Source of the DNA: Bacteroidia bacterium
GTDB lineage: Bacteria > Bacteroidota > Bacteroidia > AKYH767-A > OLB10
Reading direction: 5' to 3'
Length of the DNA stretch: 17,733 nucleotides
NCBI GenBank assembly: GCA_025450095.1
Contig: JANWID010000141.1
Location: 1-17,733, forward strand
Shown in pieces: positions 7,588-14,680 of this stretch. The first letter of the stretch is position 1. Each line of letters begins with the position of its first letter. Under the pieces are notes generated by a model. The model ran no database searches and was not told the DNA's origin. It saw only the letters and a program-made list of their open reading frames with translations. The position numbers and the translations under genes are program-made.

Positions 7588-8832
7588 ATGAAACACTTTC
7601 ACTTTGCAATTTTCCCAATGAAATTAACTACAATTACTGCACTGTTTTTTTTATTTGTCACGTTCACCCAGGCTCAATCAAACCGGGGATGTGGTACGGA
7701 ATCGTATCATGCAGATAAAATGTTGAATGATCCGGGTTATGCTGCTTCTTTTGCTCGCGTACAACAGCAGGTTGATGATTATTTGCGAAATCACTCTATC
7801 GAAAGATCACAAATGGTAGTTGATATCCCTGTAGTGTTTCATGTAGTATACAGCACCGCTGCTCAAAACATTTCCACAGCACGTATTCTTGAACAATTGG
7901 ATGTACTGAACCAGGACTTCCACCGCATGAATCCGGATTCGGTAAATACTCCAGCGCCTTTCCAGGTTTGTGCTGTCAGCACAGGAATAAATTTTTGTCT
8001 TGCTGTACAGGATCCCAACGGGCAATCCACAACCGGCATATTAACCATTCCTACTACCGTTACATCATTTACTCAGAATGATGCCGTTAAGTTTACCGGC
8101 ATGGGAGGGCACGATGCCTGGAACACATCAGAATATATGAATATATGGATTTGTAATATGGCAACAGGAAATGGTTATAGTTCTTATCCCGGTGGAAATG
8201 CTGCTCTTGATGGAATTGTTCTTGATTTTGAAACTGTAGGCGGGCCAACTAACCCGGGAACAGTGCCACCTTTTCATTTAGGACGTAACCTTACTCATAT
8301 GACCGGGCATTATCTCAATCTGGCTCACCTTACTATTAATTGTGATTCTATATTAGCAGATTATTGCCAACCCGTTCAGCAAAGTATACCTTTCGGATGC
8401 CCAACGTTTCCATCCATCTCCTGCAATAATGGACCAAATGGAGATATGTTCATGAATTATATGCAGTATGTTGACGATAACTGCATGAACCTCTTTAATA
8501 ATTTTCAGTCTGCAAGAATGATGGTTACTATGAGCATGCTCAGGTCCTCTCTATCCGGTTCCGTGGGATGTGATCCCGTCGGAATCAGTGAAATTAATCC
8601 CCTGAACGATTTCAACATTATGCCCAACCCTTTTTCTGATTACCTGAATATCGAATCACGCAATGGCAGTGAAGTTGAATTGCGAATGATTGATGTGTCC
8701 GGAAGAACGGTCCTGGAACAGCGTTTCACTCACAAAATTTCAGTGAACACCCAAGGTCTTGCAAAAGGAGTTTATTACCTTGAATTGATTTCCGGAGACC
8801 AGAAAAAGATCGAAAGGATCGTCAGGTATTAA
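7588..8832 (+). CDS. Secreted M43 (pappalysin-like) metalloprotease homologue, catalytic Glu replaced, T9SS sorting domain
   Basis: A 414-residue secreted protein. A signal peptide ends near TQAQ30. If translation begins at the second ATG (7618) it would be a standard 20-residue signal. The pappalysin-type fold follows: PVVFHVVY (81-88), the zinc region H237-MTG-H241-YLNLA-H247, the pre-Met-turn GCPTFPSISC (270-279), and the Met-turn region MNYMQYVDDNCMNLF with M292. In active M43 enzymes the zinc motif is HExGHxxxLxH. Here the three His ligands remain but the general-base Glu is Met238 (codon ATG), so proteolysis is doubtful. The usual DTP-type stretch after the motif is also altered (ADYC). 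Residues 343-414 form a T9SS type A sorting domain (NIMPNPFSDYLNIES through GVYYLEL), which implies outer-membrane passage and surface attachment or release. The gene is single and convergent with the next secreted-protein gene. The frame is intact, so it is not an obvious pseudogene. Confidence 0.85.
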   Translation: MKHFHFAIFPMKLTTITALFFLFVTFTQAQSNRGCGTESYHADKMLNDPGYAASFARVQQQVDDYLRNHSIERSQMVVDIPVVFHVVYSTAAQNISTARILEQLDVLNQDFHRMNPDSVNTPAPFQVCAVSTGINFCLAVQDPNGQSTTGILTIPTTVTSFTQNDAVKFTGMGGHDAWNTSEYMNIWICNMATGNGYSSYPGGNAALDGIVLDFETVGGPTNPGTVPPFHLGRNLTHMTGHYLNLAHLTINCDSILADYCQPVQQSIPFGCPTFPSISCNNGPNGDMFMNYMQYVDDNCMNLFNNFQSARMMVTMSMLRSSLSGSVGCDPVGISEINPLNDFNIMPNPFSDYLNIESRNGSEVELRMIDVSGRTVLEQRFTHKISVNTQGLAKGVYYLELISGDQKKIERIVRY

Positions 8833-8852
8833 AATACTATTCGGGTTCGCAA

Positions 8853-8890
8853 AAGGAATAATGGAACGCTTACTCCATGATTCATTCCTT
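8853..8890. terminator. Imperfect hairpin between convergent stops
   Basis: AAGGAAT (8853-8859) pairs with ATTCCTT (8884-8890), and ATGGA pairs with TCCAT inside it, around a short loop with unequal bulges. It sits between the stops of two convergent secreted-protein genes and overlaps the leftward stop codon. There is no strong T-run, so terminator function is uncertain. Confidence 0.3.
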
Positions 8891-11578
8891 ACTTATTTTC
8901 ATTACCCTTTTCACAGCCACATTTCCATCCACCGAAAGCTTCAGATAATATACTCCTTCCTGAAATTTACTTATCGCAAGTTGGATTTCGTTATTGCCTG
9001 AAGTGAAATGATTGCTGCCTGTTGTAATAAGTTGTCCGATTGCATTATAAAACTGGAATTCAACTTCGGATGCTTCCTTCAGTGTAAAGGAAATTGAAAC
9101 TTCACTTGCTGCCGGATTCGGGTGAATCGAAAAATCGAAGTCATTTTTTACTTCGGGTAAAAAAGTTGGCAATACAATTTCAGTAAGGGCATTATTAGTC
9201 GCAACCGGCTGATTAAAGTCGAAATATATATATGCTTTATTAAGAATGGTATCTCCGGCTGTGAGTGCCGGTTGTGGTTTTATCCTGTAACGGACATAAC
9301 CATGACTCATGGCCTCGTTGATATTGGAATCGGGTAGCTGGATATTATCGAAACGGAATTCAAGATTTCGCTCCCACTGGATCCAGTTCATTTCAACAGG
9401 GTGAGATGAACTTACAAATTCTAAAGTTGAAAGCTGCAAATTAAAGGTGTCAATCGGATTTAAAATTTTAACGTTGAAGGCGGTGTCATTCCCTGTATTT
9501 TGAAACCGGATGATATATTCCAGGAATGGAGGATTTGGAAATTCTGTTGTCAACAATTCATTCCGGTTAACTACGATATCATTGGGATCAAACCCAGCAA
9601 TTACCAATTCTTCCCAGCAGTTATGGTTATTTGTTATGGTGGAATCACCAACTGTTGGTTCCATAAGGGCACACGAATTTACCAGGTCACCAATCTGAGT
9701 TGAAGGATCAACCTGAACATGCACCCGGATATTTCCTTCTTCAAAAGGATTCAGCAATGGAGTTTGCCAGACAACGGAATCGGAAGTGACAATTGAAGGA
9801 ATTACAGATGCTGATGAATATGTTATTTGTGAATCAGGATAAAATATAATTGTTCCAGGTAATGATGTAGTTCCCACGTTTTTAAAATCCAAAGAATAAT
9901 AGGCATGCCAGCCAACCCTGAAACGGGAAACAGGTGAAATGGTAATCGCCAGGTCGTTAATGGTTCCTACCGGTTCATACGCAAAATCGTTCTGCAAATC
10001 GAACTGATCCAATGCCGAAAAATTGGCCTGGTGCGTCAGCGGATCCTGTAAAAAATATTGTAATCCATTTATCGGGGAGACTGTAAAATTACCTGTATCC
10101 AGGACAGAAAGACTATAGTTGCCACTATTATCTGAAAACCCAAACCTGCCGCTGTTAAGTTCAGTAATCTTATAATTTTCAAGTGGCACATCGCCGGTAT
10201 CAAATAAATTATTATTGTTCAGGTCAACAAATGTCTGCCCTTGTATGGAATTAAATTTGAATGTCAATTTGATTATCCACCAATCATAATTACCAATGAG
10301 GGGTTCTGTTTTGTCTTTTGAAATACCGGAATTCGAACCTCCGCCGAAAATCAGACCACCGTCAGTAGTTTCACTTATTGACGAATAAAGATATTCGGAA
10401 CCACTTCCTCCGATTGTGTTTTGCCAAATAATATTTCCTAAAGCATCGAGTTTTATGATCCAGTAATCCAGTTGATTGTTGCCGCTAATTTCAGTTTTAT
10501 CAAAAGTAATATTGGATTCACTATACCCGCTAACGACAAATCCACCGTCAGATGTTTGTATAACCCCATGCGAATAATCTTCCTGATCACCGCCGATCGT
10601 ATTTTCCCATTGGATATTACCATTATCATCCAGCTTAATAACCCAAATGTCTACATAACCATGGTTATTTTCAGATTTATCGCTGGAAATGTTGGAATAT
10701 GAATAGCCAGAACAAATGAATCCATTGTCGGCTGTTTGAACAATACACTTCAATTGATCTTCAGATGTTCCTCCAATTGTATTTTGCCACTGTATATTAC
10801 CGGAAGCATCCACTTTCACTACCCAATAATCTTTTGAACCTATATTCGGCTCTGTTTTGTCGCCTGAAATACCCGATTCAGAAGTTCCGCCACAGATAAA
10901 TCCGCCATCTGAAGTTTGTTTAAGTGTAAAAAGTAAATCCGTTGCAATTCCACCAATGGTATTTTGCCATTGAATATTGCCTGCACTGTCTAATTTTACT
11001 AACCAATAATCGAACAATCCCATACTGTTTTCTGTTTTGTCACCGGAAATATTGGAATTGGACCATCCCCCGCATGCATAACCACCATCAGCAGTTTGTA
11101 TAATTCCGAACAGCTGTTCAGTCCCACTGCCGCCAATTGAATTCTGCCATTCAATATTACCGGAATTATCAAGCTTTACTAACCAAAAATCAGAGCCACC
11201 AACAGGAGCTTCTGTTTTATCGCCTGAAACAGGCGAAGCGGAATAGCCTCCACACATGAATCCTCCATCTGAAGTTTGTATAACGCAATACAAATTATCT
11301 GCTGCACTCCCGCCAATAGTGTTTTGCCATTGGATGTTTCCGTTTGCATCGAGTTTTACAATCCAGTAATCATCCAACCCTAAGCAGTTTTCTGTTTTAT
11401 CACCTGTACTGTCCGACCGGGATTCTCCTCCGCAAATATATCCCCCATCAGTAGTTTGATAAACGGAACGAAAATTTTCGTTTTGAGTGCCGCCAATGGT
11501 ATTTTGCCACTTAATTTCCTGACCCGATACAGTCAGGTACATCAGTAAAAAAGCAATAAATAAATTTAGTTTGTTCAT
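8882..11578 (-). CDS. Secreted seven-repeat (probable beta-propeller) protein with T9SS sorting domain
   Basis: An 898-residue protein whose signal peptide ends near TVSGQ20. Residues 21-441 are seven consecutive repeats of 60 residues (the sixth has 61). Each runs from WQNTIGG through QTxDGGFxCGG and SGDKTE to DYWxVKLDxxGN. Seven such units suggest a seven-bladed beta-propeller (inferred). Residues about 442-510 (GQTFVDLNNNNLFDTGD, then an FSDNSGNYSL stretch) resemble an SdrD-type B domain with Asp/Asn calcium-binding residues. About 550-805 are beta-sandwich modules, including the FDPNDIVVN and IRFQNTGNDTAFN motifs common just before T9SS tails. Residues 814-898 are a T9SS type A sorting domain (SIHPNPAASEV through GVYYLKLSV). 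The product is probably surface-bound or secreted and may act in binding. No catalytic motif is seen. A good -33/-7 pair lies upstream. Its start, ATGAACAAACTAAAT, is followed directly by a hydrophobic signal. Confidence 0.87.
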   Translation of the reverse strand: MNKLNLFIAFLLMYLTVSGQEIKWQNTIGGTQNENFRSVYQTTDGGYICGGESRSDSTGDKTENCLGLDDYWIVKLDANGNIQWQNTIGGSAADNLYCVIQTSDGGFMCGGYSASPVSGDKTEAPVGGSDFWLVKLDNSGNIEWQNSIGGSGTEQLFGIIQTADGGYACGGWSNSNISGDKTENSMGLFDYWLVKLDSAGNIQWQNTIGGIATDLLFTLKQTSDGGFICGGTSESGISGDKTEPNIGSKDYWVVKVDASGNIQWQNTIGGTSEDQLKCIVQTADNGFICSGYSYSNISSDKSENNHGYVDIWVIKLDDNGNIQWENTIGGDQEDYSHGVIQTSDGGFVVSGYSESNITFDKTEISGNNQLDYWIIKLDALGNIIWQNTIGGSGSEYLYSSISETTDGGLIFGGGSNSGISKDKTEPLIGNYDWWIIKLTFKFNSIQGQTFVDLNNNNLFDTGDVPLENYKITELNSGRFGFSDNSGNYSLSVLDTGNFTVSPINGLQYFLQDPLTHQANFSALDQFDLQNDFAYEPVGTINDLAITISPVSRFRVGWHAYYSLDFKNVGTTSLPGTIIFYPDSQITYSSASVIPSIVTSDSVVWQTPLLNPFEEGNIRVHVQVDPSTQIGDLVNSCALMEPTVGDSTITNNHNCWEELVIAGFDPNDIVVNRNELLTTEFPNPPFLEYIIRFQNTGNDTAFNVKILNPIDTFNLQLSTLEFVSSSHPVEMNWIQWERNLEFRFDNIQLPDSNINEAMSHGYVRYRIKPQPALTAGDTILNKAYIYFDFNQPVATNNALTEIVLPTFLPEVKNDFDFSIHPNPAASEVSISFTLKEASEVEFQFYNAIGQLITTGSNHFTSGNNEIQLAISKFQEGVYYLKLSVDGNVAVKRVMKISKE
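10256..11518 (-). repeat. Seven tandem 180-bp coding repeats
   Basis: The codons for W-Q-N-T-I-G-G recur at exact 180-base steps, near 11501, 11321, 11141, 10961, 10781 and 10601, then after 183 bases near 10418. DNA identity between units is moderate while protein identity at key positions is high. This is coding repeat structure within the secreted protein above, not a separate element. Confidence 0.85.
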
Positions 11579-11596
11579 ATAGTTTTATTTACCTGG

Positions 11597-11629
11597 TAAA
11601 TGTATTATAATTTCACCTAATCATTCAAA
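11597..11629 (-). promoter_or_regulatory. Candidate promoter of the seven-repeat secreted protein gene
   Basis: Read leftward: TTTG at 11629-11626, a 21-base spacer, then TACATTTA at 11604-11597, one mismatch from the Bacteroidota -7 consensus TAnnTTTG. The ATG at 11578 lies 18 bases further on, giving a short leader of about 12 bases. Confidence 0.5.
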
Positions 11630-11646
11630 AGTCAATTACCATTTTC

Positions 11647-12834
11647 TCAGTCATCCACCGTAAAAATCCGGTTCACCGCGAATAACAATCGCAATGAAAA
11701 ACGCACCACCTGATATGAACTCCATCGCATCAGCCGGGCAAAAACAGATGATCGCTTATAATAACTTTCATGGGTAACTTCAGTACACTCTTCCGTGATC
11801 ACTTTCAGTAAATGATTATTGAAGCCAGTGCCAAATTCACGATTTACAATATCGAGATTCAACTCAATACTTAAGTAAGCACTGAGATGATTTTGATTGT
11901 AGGAACCAATGCTTGTAAACGTTTTATCCACAACCACCACTTTTCCATGCACCATAGTTTTGTTGGATTCAAAAATGCGGATCTTATTTCGCATCAGCCA
12001 TCCGTAAAGATATGCCGTTGCATAACGCACAACAGGTACATCCGAGAATTGCGTCATGATGATGCGGACGTCAACACCTCGTCGTGCAGCATTGGATAAT
12101 ATTCGACGATAACGCCTTCCCGGCAGGAAATATCCTCCCACAATAGTGATCGATTCATCAGCCAGTCTTCCTGATTTATTATAGCTGTGAGTGATCTCGC
12201 CCCGGTTGCGCAGCCAATCATTTTTCCGGATACGGACCCAAACTTTATTCACATCCAGGTAACGACCACGGGTAAAAATGCGGGGCCATTTGGGTCGCGA
12301 GGGTTTGAACTGCCGTTCGAAAATACGTTTGCAGGCCAATGCCAGTTCCTGGCAAACCGGACCTTCCACACGAACGGCATAGTCCAGCCAGGGTGGATCT
12401 TTTTCAGAACCATGATACCGGTTGGCGATATTCATACCACCCACAATGGCGATGGCTTCATCCACCAGCATGATCTTATGATGCATTCTTCTTCCAACAT
12501 ATACTTTTCCGGAAGCAAGAATAGGTTCAAAACGTTTGAAATTAATTCCTGCTGCGATTAAGTGTTCCCCTTCGGCTTCGGTGAATTTGTCGGCACCAAA
12601 ATCATCGATCACCATGTTTACCTGGACTCCTCTTCCCGCTGCAATTTTTAGTGCATCCAGTACTTGTCGTCCGGTCTCATCGGGAACAACAATGTAAACC
12701 TGTAAGTGAATATTGATTTTTGCATTGTTGATCAGGGCGATCAATACTGAAAAAAAATCCGCACCGGCACGAATCCATTTTACCTGGTGACCATCCTTAA
12801 AATCGTAAACATCTCTCCAGGTGTTTCTTGACAT
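11647..12834 (-). CDS. Cardiolipin synthase, ClsB-like (PLD superfamily)
   Basis: A 395-residue protein with two intact HKD motifs: H118-H-K120-IMLV-D125 followed by GGMNIANRY, and H296-G-K298-VVVV-D303 followed by G310-SYN-313. This is the bacterial cardiolipin synthase layout, joining phosphatidylglycerol with a second phospholipid to form cardiolipin at the inner membrane. There is no N-terminal transmembrane pair as in ClsA, and the length is close to E. coli ClsB, hence ClsB-like. The C-terminal stretch (about 364-392) is rich in basic and aromatic residues and could bind membrane. A TATCTTTG -7 match lies 26 bases before the ATG. The neighbours are unrelated single genes. A different phospholipid or phosphodiester substrate cannot be excluded. 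Confidence 0.88.
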   Translation of the reverse strand: MSRNTWRDVYDFKDGHQVKWIRAGADFFSVLIALINNAKINIHLQVYIVVPDETGRQVLDALKIAAGRGVQVNMVIDDFGADKFTEAEGEHLIAAGINFKRFEPILASGKVYVGRRMHHKIMLVDEAIAIVGGMNIANRYHGSEKDPPWLDYAVRVEGPVCQELALACKRIFERQFKPSRPKWPRIFTRGRYLDVNKVWVRIRKNDWLRNRGEITHSYNKSGRLADESITIVGGYFLPGRRYRRILSNAARRGVDVRIIMTQFSDVPVVRYATAYLYGWLMRNKIRIFESNKTMVHGKVVVVDKTFTSIGSYNQNHLSAYLSIELNLDIVNREFGTGFNNHLLKVITEECTEVTHESYYKRSSVFARLMRWSSYQVVRFSLRLLFAVNRIFTVDD

Positions 12835-12859
12835 ATAAATCGGAAAATTCCCTTTGAAA

Positions 12860-12867
12860 CAAAGATA
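12860..12867 (-). promoter_or_regulatory. Candidate -7 element (TATCTTTG) of the cardiolipin synthase gene
   Basis: Read leftward the site is TATCTTTG, an exact TAnnTTTG match ending 25 bases before the start codon at 12834, a sensible distance. The nearest upstream TTG is about 29 bases away, further than usual, so the -33 part is unsupported. Confidence 0.45.
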
Positions 12868-13115
12868 TAGAATGGTTTTCTGATGTGGTTAATGAACAAT
12901 GTTTTGAGCGGTTTCACAGTGAAATCAACATCCTTATGCTGAAAAGAAAGGTAGTAGGATCCGGACTTTTATTTTCTTGATTCTTACCTTAGCGGCTCCA
13001 AAAGGCTTGTCTGCACGGTAAAATGCGCCTTTGCCGGAAAAATACGCAACAAAATCAAAATTCTGCCGTATTTTATTGTTTCATGCACAACCATTCAAAA
13101 ACCGGATTATTACTA

Positions 13116-14543
13116 ATGAATTTGAAACTTTCTGTATGGATTCTTGCAGGTGTATTTCTTGCAGGCTGTGATCGTGCTACCGTGGCACAACCACCGCTGG
13201 CAGGGAAATCTGTCTATTCCCCGCAACCCGATTTCCTTAAAAAAACCGTAATTTCTTACAAAGGCACTTCCACTCAGAGGTTCCTGAATAATCACCAGCT
13301 GTATTCCGAAGGCTGGGATACCCTTGCCCAGGCTCGTTTCTGGCAGGATGTGATTGCTCTGACCCATGATTCAATGATCATGAATGTGGCTAGTATTCGC
13401 CAGCCACTTTATAAGATCTCCTGTACGGACTGGAATTGCCAGACGGAAATGGAAAAGGATGAATACAAGAAGAATATTCGTATTCACAAAAACCTGGATG
13501 AGTCGGCATCACTTTTTGTAACCAGTGGGAAAAAGTTCTTTTTTGAATATAAGAAAGTGCTTCCGATGATCTCGACGTCTTTGCCAATTTTTGAACAATT
13601 GGGAGTAGATCCATGGTATGCTCAGACTATTTTATTGATAGAAAGTCCTGGTAAAACAGAGGCGCGTTCCTATGTAGGTGCCCGGGGACCTTTCCAACTT
13701 ATGCCTTACGTGGCCCGGAAATATGGTCTGACTGTAAACAAATACCACGATGACCGGACCAGCCTGGAAAAGTCAGCTATGGCAGCGGCAAAACTTATTA
13801 ATAATGTTTGCCTCCCATATGCCAGAAAAATACTCGATGATAAGTGCATTGCTTATAGTGAAAAGGATTTGTGGTTCCGTTTGTTTGTAATGCATATTTA
13901 CCATGCCGGTGCCGGAAATGTAAGTGCCGTTGTCAATGCAATCAGTCCGGTAGAAGGCGGCATGAGCCTGATACGATCCATGTGGATGACCGAAGCACGT
14001 GGTTTTAAAAATGAATCTCAGAACTATTCCCAGATTGCCCTGGCTTCTATCATCAATTTCGATCGACTGATCAGCCAGGATCTGGACACCGTTTTCCTCG
14101 TACAGGGAGATAAAAGCATTCGCCAGTATTTTGAAAAGTCGAAATTATGTGTGGATACATTGGCTTACCTGACTTCATGCCTGAATGATTATGAATCCGA
14201 TCTCGTAGATGGTTCTATTCCGTTCGATTATTTTGCAACCAAAACTGCGGTAGTGCGGAAGGAGATGCAGAAGTATTACCAGCGCAATGGGAAGCAGTTT
14301 GAAAACCTTGCCATCAATGAATCGGAAAGACTTCACAATTTGGGTAATGAGTTGATGTACAAACGCAAATTTGATGAAGCCGTGATGGTTTTTCAACTGG
14401 GATTGGAAAAAAATCCGATCTCTCCCGCAACTTACGACAGCCTGGGACGCGCTTACAAACTGATGGGTAAAAATGATCTGGCGATCAAATATACCCGTAA
14501 GTCGAAGGAAGTCATAGAAAACCCGGGAGCTTTTATCCGGTAA
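13116..14543 (+). CDS. Lipoprotein lytic transglycosylase (SLT domain) with C-terminal TPR
   Basis: From the ATG at 13116 the protein has 475 residues and begins with a lipoprotein signal, MNLKLSVWILAGVFLAGC, with lipobox L-A-G-C18. An upstream in-frame ATG at 13023 would add 31 residues and bury this signal, so the later start is preferred. The SLT (lysozyme-like) domain spans about 155-320: catalytic E176 in LLIESPG, then GARGPFQLMP (188-197) and IYHAGAGNV (261-269), the counterpart of the usual YNAGPGN. It cleaves peptidoglycan glycan strands to 1,6-anhydro ends in the periplasm, anchored to a membrane by lipid. Residues about 403-466 form roughly two TPR helix pairs (NLGNELMYKRKFDEAVMVFQ and the following 30 residues), possibly a partner-binding module. 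The region before the SLT domain (19-150) is not recognised. It may act in wall turnover or in making gaps for envelope machines. Confidence 0.87.
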   Translation: MNLKLSVWILAGVFLAGCDRATVAQPPLAGKSVYSPQPDFLKKTVISYKGTSTQRFLNNHQLYSEGWDTLAQARFWQDVIALTHDSMIMNVASIRQPLYKISCTDWNCQTEMEKDEYKKNIRIHKNLDESASLFVTSGKKFFFEYKKVLPMISTSLPIFEQLGVDPWYAQTILLIESPGKTEARSYVGARGPFQLMPYVARKYGLTVNKYHDDRTSLEKSAMAAAKLINNVCLPYARKILDDKCIAYSEKDLWFRLFVMHIYHAGAGNVSAVVNAISPVEGGMSLIRSMWMTEARGFKNESQNYSQIALASIINFDRLISQDLDTVFLVQGDKSIRQYFEKSKLCVDTLAYLTSCLNDYESDLVDGSIPFDYFATKTAVVRKEMQKYYQRNGKQFENLAINESERLHNLGNELMYKRKFDEAVMVFQLGLEKNPISPATYDSLGRAYKLMGKNDLAIKYTRKSKEVIENPGAFIR

Positions 14544-14569
14544 ACAACTAAATTTTATCGGTATTCGTG

Positions 14570-14587
14570 TTCGTTGATAACAACGAA
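14570..14587. repeat. Small perfect palindrome after the lytic transglycosylase gene
   Basis: TTCGTTG (14570-14576) and CAACGAA (14581-14587) form a perfect 7-bp stem with loop ATAA, 27 bases past the stop at 14543. The following sequence is A-rich rather than a T-run, so it may be a weak terminator or a binding site for the next gene. The role is unclear. Confidence 0.35.
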
Positions 14588-14635
14588 AAATTGTTTATAA
14601 ATAAAAACGATTTTTTCGGAAAATTTTTATGTTTT

Positions 14636-14663
14636 TTGCACTCTTAAAACCACTTTACATTTA
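14636..14663 (+). promoter_or_regulatory. Candidate promoter of the giant repeat protein gene
   Basis: TTG (14636-14638), a 17-base spacer, then TACATTTA (14656-14663), one mismatch from TAnnTTTG and identical to the -7 element proposed for the other repeat protein gene at 11597-11604. The ATG follows 17 bases later, directly preceded by AAGGG (14676-14680), which is too close to be a normal Shine-Dalgarno site. Confidence 0.45.
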
Positions 14664-14680
14664 TTTAAACTTTATAAGGG

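Noticed and set aside
7588..8832. Calling the M43 homologue a pseudogene.
   Set aside because: The frame is uninterrupted from signal peptide to sorting domain and the other family features are conserved. One active-site change alone does not show decay.
13023..13115. 31-residue extension of the lytic transglycosylase.
   Set aside because: It would place the lipoprotein signal internally. The ATG at 13116 gives a standard 18-residue lipobox signal.
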